DNA of 51,137 nt from Bacteroidota bacterium. Its GTDB lineage: Bacteria; Bacteroidota; Bacteroidia; Bacteroidales; P3. The notes under the pieces were generated by a model, which did not search any database, was not told the DNA's origin, and saw nothing but the letters and a program-made list of their open reading frames with translations. Position 1 is the stretch's first letter. Each line of letters starts with the position of its first letter. Positions 18,170 to 25,751 of this stretch are shown in pieces. The stretch is taken from assembly GCA_017860255.1 (NCBI GenBank), contig JAFNAR010000019.1, forward strand, positions 1 to 51,137, in the 5' to 3' direction. Both the position numbers and the translations under genes were made by a program.

Positions 18170-18177
18170 CAAAGTTA
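18170..18177 (-). promoter_or_regulatory. -7-like box upstream of the five-gene exported-protein group
   Basis: The minus strand reads TAACTTTG, matching TAnnTTTG, about 60 bases before the start at 18108. No clear -33 element was seen. Confidence 0.35.
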
Positions 18178-18367
18178 AGTGTTTTATTTCGAATAGAGGT
18201 AATTAAAGTTTGTTTTCTATCTCAGATTATTGTCTGAACTTTGATTAAACTTATTAAATGATTGCCTTGAAAAATCAAGTAAATACCAAAATCAAGGATA
18301 ATTGGCTTACCACTTGCCTTAGCAAGGATTTATAGTTCAGAACAAAATAAAACCTTATTTCAGTAAA

Positions 18368-18420
18368 TTAAAGTAAAGAAAGAATTTTTTAAAGTAAAGA
18401 AAGAAAAAATTAAAGTAAAG
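18368..18420. repeat. Tandem repeat of TTAAAGTAAAG, 21-bp period
   Basis: The 11-mer TTAAAGTAAAG begins at 18368, 18389 and 18410, exactly 21 bp apart, with A/T-rich spacers. A second pair with the same 21-bp step (AAATATAAGGG...TATTTT) starts at 18513 and 18534. Confidence 0.7.
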
Positions 18421-18477
18421 AGTTAGTAAATTAAAACAGCGTTTCAGTAAAATGAAATAAAGAGTTGTTTGAAAAAG

Positions 18478-18566
18478 TCAATCATAATTAAAAATAAGTC
18501 CATCATAAATAAAAATATAAGGGATATATTTTAAAATATAAGGGACATATTTTCAATTATGATTGA
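18478..18566. repeat. Foldback element with 24-nt arms
   Basis: Arms 18478-18501 and 18543-18566 are complementary at 22 of 24 positions, with a 41-base loop. The loop carries half of an internal 21-bp direct repeat. The shape resembles a small MITE or a long hairpin, but no target-site duplication was identified. Confidence 0.7.
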
Positions 18567-18670
18567 TATATTTTTGGATAAGTCAAATAAAGGAAAAATC
18601 ATAGCAAGTTATTTAATCAAAATAATCAGAGTTCAAGACAAGAAAAAGAAATCCTGTAAATCTTAAATCA

Positions 18671-18710
18671 TCGGCTTGCCGCTTGCCTTAGCAAGAATCC
18701 TGATTCAGAC
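18671..18710. repeat. Interspersed repeat module A, second copy
   Basis: These 40 bases match 376-415 at 39 positions. AATCCTGTAAATCTTAAATC precedes this copy, which resembles the other half of a repeat family I remember from several phyla. Confidence 0.75.
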
Positions 18711-18786
18711 AACTATAATCATTAACCATTAACTCCAGTATATTCTTTTGTCTTGATACAAAAGAAACAAAAAATCAAGACTCTTC

Positions 18787-18900
18787 ACAAATAAGCTAAA
18801 AATTAAAGCCTTGATCTAAAAGTTTATAAACTCGCCTGCGGCTCAAACAATATAAACTTTCTTAACGTTCAAAACTTCAATTTTCTTCACGCTTATTTGT
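18787..18900. repeat. Nested inverted repeat of about 114 bp
   Basis: Outer arms ACAAATAAGC (18787-18796) and GCTTATTTGT (18891-18900) are perfectly complementary. Inner arms AAAGTTTATA (18819-18828) and TATAAACTTT (18851-18860) are also perfect. Between them lie weaker AAAATT/AATTTT pairings. The whole stretch can fold into one long hairpin. It directly precedes the 24-bp CCCCTTTA-type repeats. Confidence 0.65.
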
Positions 18901-18912
18901 AAAATGTCGCTT

Positions 18913-19008
18913 CCCCTTTATGGGATTGAGGGGTAAGTTAGTAGTGGTTAATGATTAGTGGTTAATTTAAGTGAAAATTAACTTCCCCTTTAGGGGAATG
19001 AGGGGTAA
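18913..19008. repeat. Two further copies of the 24-bp CCCCTTTAGGGG-type repeat
   Basis: Copy 2 is 18913-18936 (22 of 24 matches to copy 1) and copy 3 is 18985-19008 (24 of 24). Between them GTGGTTAAT is repeated twice within 20 bases, a small direct repeat. Confidence 0.78.
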
Positions 19009-19187
19009 ATAAAAGTTAAAATAAACAACTCAACAAAATCATAGAATGGGGTGGAATAGATGTTATTTGGATTGAATTTAATATTGTTAGGGTTTGAAAA
19101 TGTTCCTTATTTTCAATTATACAATTTTATTTATTATTTTTGCCAATGAATGTTTTTCACTTTTATTGATAATGTCTGTTATTTACA

Positions 19188-19217
19188 ATTGGAGTCTTAA
19201 TTTCCATTATAATTTTG
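19188..19217 (+). promoter_or_regulatory. Promoter of the VOC-family gene
   Basis: ATTG (19188-19191) is followed by 18 bp and TAATTTTG (19210-19217), matching TAnnTTTG. The leader to the ATG at 19253 would be about 30 nt. Confidence 0.5.
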
Positions 19218-19252
19218 CATCGTTAATCAATTCACAAATTTAATTTTAAACA

Positions 19253-19627
19253 ATGATGAAAAATTTAGTTGCATTTTTTGAAATTCCTGCTTTGGATTTT
19301 AAGGCAGCAGTTAACTTCTACCAAACAGTATTTGGTGTTGAACTTCAAGTGATGGAGTGTGACACTGAAAGTATGGCATTCTTTGCTGATGAAAACGGAC
19401 ATTGCTATGGAGCAATTTCTTATTGTCCATCTTTAATTCAACCTTCAGATAAAGGAGTTTTGGTTAGTCTATCATGTGATGATATGGAAAAGACTTTTGA
19501 AAAGATTATTTCCTTGGGTGGAAAGAAAGTTATTGACAAAACCAAGATTGAATGTGAGGGTATGGGCTATTTTGGAACCTTCATTGACTGCGAAGGGAAT
19601 AAATTAGGTTTATATTCAGATAGATAG
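19253..19627 (+). CDS. VOC (glyoxalase/bleomycin-resistance fold) protein
   Basis: This 124-residue protein has a vicinal-oxygen-chelate fold. The N-terminal FFEIPALDFKAAVNFYQTVFG and the C-terminal GTFIDCEGNKLGLYS are the paired beta-alpha-beta-beta-beta modules of the family, with a candidate metal-ligand Glu near each end. The substrate is unknown; relatives include glyoxalase-like enzymes and small-molecule-binding proteins. It has its own promoter and a strong terminator, so it forms a single-gene unit ahead of an AraC-type regulator. Confidence 0.85.
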   Translation: MMKNLVAFFEIPALDFKAAVNFYQTVFGVELQVMECDTESMAFFADENGHCYGAISYCPSLIQPSDKGVLVSLSCDDMEKTFEKIISLGGKKVIDKTKIECEGMGYFGTFIDCEGNKLGLYSDR

Positions 19628-19647
19628 TTAATTATTTAATAGGAGGG

Positions 19648-19687
19648 AAGGGATAATATCTTTTTCATTGAGGTCTTATCCCTTTTT
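19648..19687 (+). terminator. Intrinsic terminator after the VOC gene
   Basis: AAGGGATAA (19648-19656) pairs with TTATCCCTT (19676-19684) and is followed by a T tract. It lies 20 bases after the stop codon. Confidence 0.75.
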
Positions 19688-19708
19688 AATTTAAAATATT
19701 TTTTTGCT

Positions 19709-20557
19709 TTGGAGAGCTTTGATATAATTAAGCCTTGTGCTTTATTAGAACCTTTCATTAAGTATTATTGGATATTAGATTATGAAAATAATCTTGTGGA
19801 GCCTATAAGGGTTATTCCTTATGGTTGTGTCCAGTTTACGCTCTATTTGGGAGGGAAAATTAATTCATTGGGCTCAAATAGCGATTCCTCCTACAAAGAC
19901 CAAGCTGTTGTTACTGGTCAAATATCGTCTTTCTTTGATGTTATTCCTCAAGGTAAGATTCGTCTTATTACAATTGTTTTTAAACCTTTTGGAGCTAAGC
20001 CTTTTTTTGATTTCCCCATTTCTGAAATAAAGAATAATATTATTCCAATTAAAGATATTAATAATAGTGATTGGCTCGATTTGGAGAAAAAATTATCTGA
20101 CTGTAAGGATAATAAATCCATCATCACTTGTCTTGAAGAGAATTTGTTGAGAAAGTTGGAAAAGAATAATTTGTTCAATTCTTATTTGCCCATCAATTAT
20201 GATAGGGTTTTGTCAGCTATTGGCAGGATTGAGAGTACAAAAGGTTGTGTTAATATTAAAGAGCTTTCGTCTTTGGTTTGTCTTAGCGATAAGCAGTTTA
20301 ACAGAATTTTTGCTGATTATGTTGGTATCAATCCTAAGCATTTTTTAAGAATAGTTCGTTATCAAAGTGTTCTGTTAAAACTACAAAGTTCTAATTTGAG
20401 CGAGTATAAGGATATTGACTTGCACGATTTGGTTTATGATTTTGGTTATTATGACCAGTCGCATTTAATTAATAATTTTAAGGAATTTACGGGTTATACT
20501 CCAAGAGAGTATGTTAGTTTGTTTAGTCCTTGTTCGGAGTATTTTTCTAATTTATAA
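19709..20557 (+). CDS. AraC-family transcriptional regulator
   Basis: This 282-residue protein has an N-terminal ligand or effector region (about 1-160) of the type seen in regulators beginning CALLEPFIKYYWILDYENN. The C-terminal AraC double helix-turn-helix (about 175-275) contains VNIKELSSLVCLSDKQFNRIFADYVGINPKHFLRIVRYQ and the closing YDQSHLINNFKEFTGYTPREY. No ATG or GTG is suitably placed; a TTG at 19709 is the best visible start, immediately after the terminator of the VOC gene. The VOC gene is a plausible target by proximity only. Confidence 0.83.
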   Translation: MESFDIIKPCALLEPFIKYYWILDYENNLVEPIRVIPYGCVQFTLYLGGKINSLGSNSDSSYKDQAVVTGQISSFFDVIPQGKIRLITIVFKPFGAKPFFDFPISEIKNNIIPIKDINNSDWLDLEKKLSDCKDNKSIITCLEENLLRKLEKNNLFNSYLPINYDRVLSAIGRIESTKGCVNIKELSSLVCLSDKQFNRIFADYVGINPKHFLRIVRYQSVLLKLQSSNLSEYKDIDLHDLVYDFGYYDQSHLINNFKEFTGYTPREYVSLFSPCSEYFSNL

Positions 20558-20562
20558 TAAAT

Positions 20563-20600
20563 AAAAAAGCGATAAACCATTTCTGATTTATCGCTTTTTT
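20563..20600. terminator. Bidirectional terminator between the AraC gene and rplS
   Basis: A perfect 14-bp stem (20563-20576 with 20587-20600) encloses a 10-base loop. Both sides carry six A or T residues, so it can end transcripts from both convergent genes. Confidence 0.9.
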
Positions 20601-20617
20601 GTATAAGAATGGAAAGA

Positions 20618-20971
20618 TTAATGTCTCTTTTCTTTGATTCTTGCTTTCTTTCCAGTTAGTCCTCTTAGGTAGAAGATTCTTGCTCTACGAACAACACCTC
20701 TCTTGTTTACAACAATCTCTTCAATAAATGGTGAAGAGAAAGGAAATATTCTTTCTACTCCAACTCCTGAAGAGATTTTTCTTACTGTGAAAGTTTTTGT
20801 TTTACCTTCACCAGCAAGTTGAATAACATCTCCTCTAAACTGTTGGATACGTTCTTTATTTCCTTCTATAATTTTGTATGATACTGTAATTGTATCTCCA
20901 GCTTTAAACTTAGGGAACTCTTTGCTCTCAGTTAAGCTGTCAACATATTGCATTAATTCTGGCTTACTCAT
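20618..20971 (-). CDS. rplS: 50S ribosomal protein L19
   Basis: L19, 117 residues, sits at the 30S-50S interface of the ribosome. Recognised by [29 protein letters not shown], the motif [25 protein letters not shown] and the basic [20 protein letters not shown] end. The length is typical. It follows rplT by 39 bases on the same strand, so it may be read from the thrS operon as well as from its own promoter; none is obvious. Transcription ends at the hairpin at 20563-20600. Confidence 0.97.
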   Translation of the reverse strand: MSKPELMQYVDSLTESKEFPKFKAGDTITVSYKIIEGNKERIQQFRGDVIQLAGEGKTKTFTVRKISSGVGVERIFPFSSPFIEEIVVNKRGVVRRARIFYLRGLTGKKARIKEKRH

Positions 20972-21010
20972 TTTTCTTTTCCTTTTTAATGTTTTAACAA
21001 CTTAATTTAA

Positions 21011-21358
21011 TTATTTCTTCACTTGTTTAACAACAGCAGTGAAAGCTTCAGGATGGTTCATTGCTAAATCTGCAAGAACTTTTCTGTTTAATTCAATGTT
21101 GTTTTTGTGAAGTAGTCCCATGAATGTTGAGTAAGAAACTTCGTTCTGACGACAAGCGGCATTGATACGGTTAATCCATAATGCACGGAACTCTCTTTTT
21201 TTGTTTTTTCTATCACGGTAAGCATATTGTTGACCTTTTTCCCATTTGTTCTTTGCAACAGTCCAAACGTTCTTACCTCTTCCCCAAAAGCCTTTGGTGC
21301 GTTTTAGGATTTTTTTTCTGCGGGCTCTTGATGCAACCGCATTTACTGATCTTGGCAT
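21011..21358 (-). CDS. rplT: 50S ribosomal protein L20
   Basis: L20, 115 residues, is a primary 23S rRNA-binding protein needed for early 50S assembly. In many bacteria it also represses its own operon by binding the leader mRNA. Diagnostic stretches are [46 protein letters not shown] and the [25 protein letters not shown] end. It follows rpmI and infC in the conserved order. Any L20-binding RNA site cannot be judged by eye here. Confidence 0.97.
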   Translation of the reverse strand: MPRSVNAVASRARRKKILKRTKGFWGRGKNVWTVAKNKWEKGQQYAYRDRKNKKREFRALWINRINAACRQNEVSYSTFMGLLHKNNIELNRKVLADLAMNHPEAFTAVVKQVKK

Positions 21359-21457
21359 AATTTTTTCATTTTTTTTCGTATTAGCGTTCTATCAATTACG
21401 ATTAGAATCTTTTTGTGCTAAATACAATGGTTAATAACTCCGTTTACTTGGCAATAA

Positions 21458-21652
21458 TTACATGATAAGCATTTCCTTAACTCTCTTTTCATCTGCTTTT
21501 GAAACAGTGTCAGAATAAGCTAAGTTTCTCTTTTGTTTTGTAGTCTTCTTTGTTAAGATGTGACTATGGTACGCATGCTTTCTTTTAAGTTTGCCTGATC
21601 CAGTTAGAGTAAAGCGTTTCTTTACACTGGCTTTAGTTTTCATTTTTGGCAT
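21458..21652 (-). CDS. rpmI: 50S ribosomal protein L35
   Basis: L35, 64 residues, very basic. The N-terminal [44 protein letters not shown] is the family signature. It lies between infC and rplT as in nearly all bacteria, with short gaps of about 60 and 100 bases. Confidence 0.96.
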   Translation of the reverse strand: MPKMKTKASVKKRFTLTGSGKLKRKHAYHSHILTKKTTKQKRNLAYSDTVSKADEKRVKEMLIM

Positions 21653-21716
21653 TTTACGTCCTATTTTTTGTTTATTATTAATTTACCTACTTTCACAAGT
21701 AGATTTTATTTATTTT

Positions 21717-22268
21717 TTATTTCTTTGGAGCAATAATCATCATCATTTTCTTGCCTTCAAGCTTTGGTAGCATTTCTGGTTTGCCATATTCCAAAAGAGC
21801 TTCAGCAAATTTAAGAAGTTGAGTCTCGCCCTGATCTTTATAAATAATTGTTCTTCCTCTAAAAAATACTTCAACCTTAACCTTATTGCCTTCTTGCAAA
21901 AAGCGAATGGCATGTTTTAGCTTGAAATTGAAGTCATGCTCATCTGTTTGAGGTCCTAATCTAATTTCCTTAACAACAATTTTAATGTTTTTAGCCTTCA
22001 TTTCCTTTTGCTTCTTCTTCTGTTCGTAAAGGAATTTTTGATAATCAATAATCTTACAAACAGGTGGGTTGGCAGTAGGAGATATCTCTACTAAATCTAA
22101 ATTCAAACTATCAGCCATTTTTATAGCTTCTTTAATGTTAAAGATGCCTGGCTCAATGTTTTCACCAACTACTCGAACAACGGGTGCAGTTATATTGTCA
22201 TTAATCTTGTGTTGTTCTTCTTTCTTTGTAAAAGGTGCTCTTTTATTAAATGGAATTGTTGCTATAAT
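21717..22268 (-). CDS. infC: Translation initiation factor IF-3 with non-canonical AUU or AUA start
   Basis: IF-3 binds the 30S subunit, blocks premature 50S joining and rejects poor start codons and wrong initiator pairing. Extended upstream, the protein is 183 residues, the usual family length. The N-terminal domain has QHKINDNITAPVVRVVG (about 19-35) and ADSLNLDLVEISPTANPPVCKIIDYQKFLYE; the C-terminal domain has IRLGPQTDEHDFNFKLKHAIRFL and KVEVFFRGR. A start at the ATG of codon 51 would remove most of the N-terminal domain. Between an in-frame TAA (22271-22269) and that ATG there is no ATG, GTG or TTG. The only start-like codons placed after a strong GGAGG (22278-22274) are ATT (22268-22266) and ATA (22265-22263). 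E. coli infC also starts with AUU, which IF-3 itself represses. Confidence 0.95.
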   Translation of the reverse strand: MIATIPFNKRAPFTKKEEQHKINDNITAPVVRVVGENIEPGIFNIKEAIKMADSLNLDLVEISPTANPPVCKIIDYQKFLYEQKKKQKEMKAKNIKIVVKEIRLGPQTDEHDFNFKLKHAIRFLQEGNKVKVEVFFRGRTIIYKDQGETQLLKFAEALLEYGKPEMLPKLEGKKMMMIIAPKK

Positions 22269-22278
22269 TTATTCCTCC
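22266..22278 (-). promoter_or_regulatory. Shine-Dalgarno and AUU start of infC
   Basis: GGAGG is followed by AATAA and then ATT, a spacing of five bases; the alternative ATA is eight bases away. Such a strong Shine-Dalgarno is uncommon in this AT-rich window. It probably compensates for the weak start codon and allows IF-3 autorepression. Confidence 0.8.
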
Positions 22279-22314
22279 TATTTTTAGTTAAACAATTATT
22301 TATTTATGTCTCTT

Positions 22315-24249
22315 TTAATTTAATTCGTTTTTTACTGCTAAGTCAACCAAAGAAGCAAATTCTTCAATTTTCATCACTCCCAAATCGCCTTCTGTATGTT
22401 TTCTAACAGAAACTGTTCCTTCTTTTTCTTCGTTTTCTCCAACAATCAACATGTAAGGAATCTTAGCTATTTCTGCATCTCTAATCTTCTTTCCTGTCTT
22501 TTCGTTCCTTTGGTCTATTGAACCTCTAAGGTCAAAATTAGCGAGCAAAGATAATACTTTTTTTGAATATGATTCAAATTTTTCGCTAATTGGTAAAATA
22601 ATAAATTGTTCTGGGGTCAACCATAGAGGGAATTTTCCTCCTGTATGTTCAATCAAAACTGCCACAAAACGTTCCATTGAGCCAAATGGTGCACGGTGAA
22701 TCATTATTGGACGGTGTTTTTGATTGTCTGAGCCAGTGTATTCTAATTCAAAGCGTTCTGGAAGATTATAGTCAACTTGAATTGTTCCTAATTGCCATTT
22801 TCTACCAATTGCATCTCTAACCATAAAGTCAAGCTTTGGTCCATAAAATGCAGCTTCTCCAATTTCAGTTGTTGTTGTTAATCCTCTTTCTTTTGATGAT
22901 TCAATAATTGCACTTTCTGCTTTTTCCCAAACTTCATCAGAACCAATATATTTTTCTTTATTATTAGGATCTCTCAAAGAAATTTGTGCAGTGAAGTTTT
23001 CAAATTTAAGGGTTTTGAATATGTAAAGAACAATGTCAATTACCTTGCAAAATTCTTCTTTCAATTGTTCTGGTGTACAGAATATATGTGCATCATCTTG
23101 AGTGAATGAACGAACTCTTGTCAATCCATGCAATTCTCCACTTTGTTCGTAACGATAAACTGTTCCAAATTCTGCAACTCGGAATGGCAAATCTTTATAT
23201 GAACGAGGTTTGAATTTATAAATTTCAACATGGTGAGGGCAGTTCATTGGTTTTAAGAAATATTCTTCTCCTTCATTTGGTGTTGTAATAGTTCTAAATG
23301 AGTCTTGACCATATTTTTGATAGTGTCCAGAACATTTATATAAGCTTACATCTCCAATATGTGGAGTGATTACTTGTTGGTAACCATAGTCTTTTTGAAC
23401 TTTCTTAAGGAAGTTTTCAAGTCTTTCTCTAAGTGCAGCTCCTTTTGGTAGCCACATTGGCAAGCCTTGACCAACCTTGTCTGAGAACATAAACAATTCA
23501 AGTTCTTTACCCAATTTTCTGTGGTCTCTTTTCTTAGCTTCTTCCAATAGGGTCAGATAATCATCAAGTTCTTTTTTCTTAGGGAAGGTTATTCCATAAA
23601 TACGTGTTAATTGCTTTCTCTTTTCATCTCCTCTCCAATATGCTCCTGCCAAAGAAAGAATCTTAACAGCTTTTATTTGAGAAAAATCACTTAAATGTGG
23701 TCCACGACAAAGGTCAGTAAATTTACCACTTTCATATAAGGTAATAGTTCCATCAACCAATTCTTCAATCAATTCCACTTTATAGGTTTCTCCTCTTTCA
23801 GAAAACATCTTAAGAGCATCTGCCTTTGAGATATCATGTCTTTTGATTTGAATGCCTTCCTTAACAAGTTCTTGCATCTTTTGTTCAATCTTTGCAAAAT
23901 CTTCTGAGGAAAGTTGTGTATCACCAAAATCTATGTCGTAATAAAATCCATTTTCAATTGCTGGTCCAATTCCAAACTTAGCATTTGGATAAAGTTCTGA
24001 AATTGCAGAAGCTAAAAGATGGGCAGAACTATGCCAAAAAGTATCTTTCCCTTCAATATCATTCCATGTGTATAGCTTAACAGTGCTGTCTTTTTCAATA
24101 AGTCGATTTGAATCCCAAACCTCACCATTAACATTAGCAGACAAAACATTTCTTGCAAGTCCCTCACTAATGCTTTTAGCAACATCCATAGCAGTTACTG
24201 CTTGTTGAAATTGCTTAACTGATCCATCAGGTAGAGTTATATTTATCAT
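22315..24249 (-). CDS. thrS: Threonine-tRNA ligase
   Basis: This class II aminoacyl-tRNA synthetase, 644 residues, charges tRNA-Thr. Domains in order are TGS (about 1-60), the editing domain (about 65-220), the catalytic core (about 240-530) and the anticodon-binding domain (about 540-640). Visible motifs include zinc-site residues in [14 protein letters not shown], motif 2 with [35 protein letters not shown], and motif 3 with [24 protein letters not shown] 24249 is preferred over an in-frame TTG at 24264, because it directly precedes the conserved INITLPDGS. It heads the thrS-infC-rpmI-rplT operon. Confidence 0.97.
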   Translation of the reverse strand: MINITLPDGSVKQFQQAVTAMDVAKSISEGLARNVLSANVNGEVWDSNRLIEKDSTVKLYTWNDIEGKDTFWHSSAHLLASAISELYPNAKFGIGPAIENGFYYDIDFGDTQLSSEDFAKIEQKMQELVKEGIQIKRHDISKADALKMFSERGETYKVELIEELVDGTITLYESGKFTDLCRGPHLSDFSQIKAVKILSLAGAYWRGDEKRKQLTRIYGITFPKKKELDDYLTLLEEAKKRDHRKLGKELELFMFSDKVGQGLPMWLPKGAALRERLENFLKKVQKDYGYQQVITPHIGDVSLYKCSGHYQKYGQDSFRTITTPNEGEEYFLKPMNCPHHVEIYKFKPRSYKDLPFRVAEFGTVYRYEQSGELHGLTRVRSFTQDDAHIFCTPEQLKEEFCKVIDIVLYIFKTLKFENFTAQISLRDPNNKEKYIGSDEVWEKAESAIIESSKERGLTTTTEIGEAAFYGPKLDFMVRDAIGRKWQLGTIQVDYNLPERFELEYTGSDNQKHRPIMIHRAPFGSMERFVAVLIEHTGGKFPLWLTPEQFIILPISEKFESYSKKVLSLLANFDLRGSIDQRNEKTGKKIRDAEIAKIPYMLIVGENEEKEGTVSVRKHTEGDLGVMKIEEFASLVDLAVKNELN

Positions 24250-24292
24250 ATTATTATTTATCAATTAAATGCGTTAAATTTAAAACGAGGTG

Positions 24293-24324
24293 CAAAGATA
24301 CAACAATTATAAAGAAATCGCAAA
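24293..24324 (-). promoter_or_regulatory. Promoter of the thrS-infC-rpmI-rplT operon
   Basis: On the minus strand TTTG (24324-24321) is followed by exactly 20 bp and TATCTTTG (24300-24293), a full match to the Bacteroidetes consensus. The leader to ATG 24249 is about 35-40 nt, which leaves little room for a T-box or other large leader RNA. Confidence 0.75.
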
Positions 24325-24388
24325 ATCATTTTAAAACAAAAAGATATTTTTCTTTTACTTGTGGTAAAAACTCACCGTTAAAATAAAA

Positions 24389-24424
24389 AAAGTCGGCATC
24401 TTTTTTAAAATATGTGCCGACTTT
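24389..24424 (-). terminator. Intrinsic terminator of the REC-histidine kinase gene
   Basis: AAAGTCGGCA (24389-24398) is perfectly complementary to TGCCGACTTT (24415-24424). On the minus strand the stem is followed by a T tract. It lies between the kinase stop (24472) and the thrS promoter and insulates the two. Confidence 0.85.
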
Positions 24425-24471
24425 ATGAAAATATATAGGATATAATTTACAATAAATCTTATATTTATTGC

Positions 24472-25611
24472 TTAAATTGCATGAGGAAATTCTTTTGGTA
24501 GAGAAATGTAAAATTTAGAGCCTTTATTAAGTTCTGATTCAAACCAAATTTCGCCTCCAAGTTTTTCAGTAAATTCTTTGCATAAGTTTAATCCCAAACC
24601 ACTCCCTTCTTCATTATTTGTTCCATAAGAAGTGTAGCCAATTTCTTTGTCTGCAAGAATTAAAGCTTGTTTTTCAGGGGGAATTCCACATCCAAAATCT
24701 TCAACACAAATTTCAACACTATCACCTTTATCTTTGATATATATATTTACTTTGCTACCAGAGAAATTAAATTTAATGGCATTTGACATTAAGTTTCTAA
24801 TTATGGTTTTAAATATATCAGTGTCTGAGGTTATTTCTATTGATTCAGAGTCGGAAATTACATTTATCTCAATATTCTTGCCTTGTGACATCAAACTATA
24901 AAGTTCAATTAAACCATGTATAATCCCAACGATGTCGATTTTTTGTATTGAAAGATGTAGCTTTCCAATTTGATTTTTAGTCCATTTTAGGAGATTGTCT
25001 AAAAGAATGAATAGGTTTTCTGTAGTTCTGTTAGATTCGTCTAATAAATCATATAAATCATTGTTTATTCCAGAATCTTTAAGTTCTGAAACTAAAAGAT
25101 TAAGTATCATTTTAATGCTACTAAGTGGTGAACGTAAGTCATGAGCAATAACAGAGTATAATTTATCTCTATTATTTATAGCAGCAATTAAATCTTTTGT
25201 TTTTTGTTCAATCTCATGCTTTGCAGCAATTAGAGAGATTTGATGCCTGACTCTTGCTTCCAACTCTTTGTTGTTAAAGGGTTTTGATATGTAATCATTA
25301 GCACCTGCACTGAAACCCTTAACAACTTCTTCTTTATTGTCTAAGGCTGTAATTAGAATAATTGAAACATCAGGATTTATATCCCCATTTCTAATCTTTT
25401 CAAGAACTTGATAGCCATCCAAGATAGGCATCATTATGTCCAAAAGAATTAAATCTGGTTTGTGCTCTTCAAACATTTCAATAGCTTGCTTGCCATCATA
25501 AGCTTCAATAATTTGAAAATCATTTTTCTTTACTAAAGCTTTTAAAAGCATCACATTGGCTTTAACATCGTCAACAATCAAAATCTTATAATCGGAATTA
25601 TTTATTTCCAT
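24472..25611 (-). CDS. Hybrid protein: N-terminal receiver domain and C-terminal histidine kinase
   Basis: This 379-residue cytosolic protein has a receiver domain (about 8-125) with phospho-acceptor D58 in LILLDIMMPILDG, the acidic pair DD in LIVDDVKAN and K in ISKPFNN. A short coiled linker follows, then HisKA with H157 in IAHDLRSPLSSIK, and HATPase_c with RNLMSNAIKFN, VEDFGCGIP and GSGLGLNLCKEF. Order REC-HisKA-HATPase suggests the kinase is controlled by phosphorylation of its own receiver. It has no membrane segment and no DNA-binding domain. It ends in its own terminator and lies just beyond the last gene of the minus-strand polysaccharide operon. Confidence 0.9.
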   Translation of the reverse strand: MEINNSDYKILIVDDVKANVMLLKALVKKNDFQIIEAYDGKQAIEMFEEHKPDLILLDIMMPILDGYQVLEKIRNGDINPDVSIILITALDNKEEVVKGFSAGANDYISKPFNNKELEARVRHQISLIAAKHEIEQKTKDLIAAINNRDKLYSVIAHDLRSPLSSIKMILNLLVSELKDSGINNDLYDLLDESNRTTENLFILLDNLLKWTKNQIGKLHLSIQKIDIVGIIHGLIELYSLMSQGKNIEINVISDSESIEITSDTDIFKTIIRNLMSNAIKFNFSGSKVNIYIKDKGDSVEICVEDFGCGIPPEKQALILADKEIGYTSYGTNNEEGSGLGLNLCKEFTEKLGGEIWFESELNKGSKFYISLPKEFPHAI

Positions 25612-25630
25612 ATATATGATATTTTTTATA

Positions 25631-25638
25631 CAAAGATA
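25631..25638 (-). promoter_or_regulatory. -7 box upstream of the REC-histidine kinase gene
   Basis: The minus strand reads TATCTTTG about 20 bases before the start at 25611. No good -33 box is visible, so activity is uncertain. Confidence 0.4.
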
Positions 25639-25751
25639 TGCTTACACTTATGAATGAAGAGTAGGATATAGTTTTTATAGTTATAAAAAAGTAATGTGCT
25701 ATTTTGCAAAAATATAAAAATTTTTATTTCAAAGTGAATAATAATAGAAAA

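Larger units (their letters stand above)
18109..19252. other. Gene-free 1.1-kb stretch built from repeats and foldbacks
   Basis: No gene is supported here. It holds a -7-like box (18170-18177, minus), repeat module B (18232-18250), a diverged module A copy (about 18302-18340), a 21-bp-period tandem repeat (18368-18420), a foldback (18478-18566), a near-identical module A (18671-18710), a nested inverted repeat (18787-18900) and two copies of the 24-bp CCCCTTTAGGGG-type repeat (18913-18936, 18985-19008). The promoter of the VOC gene is at its right end. Confidence 0.75.

Noticed and set aside
18368..18566. CRISPR-like or integron-like array in the repeat island
   Set aside because: Repeats are only 11-20 bases, with 21-bp periods and AT-rich spacers, and no cas or integrase gene is nearby.
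24250..24300. T-box or threonine leader before thrS
   Set aside because: The promoter leaves a leader of only about 40 nt, too short for such structures.
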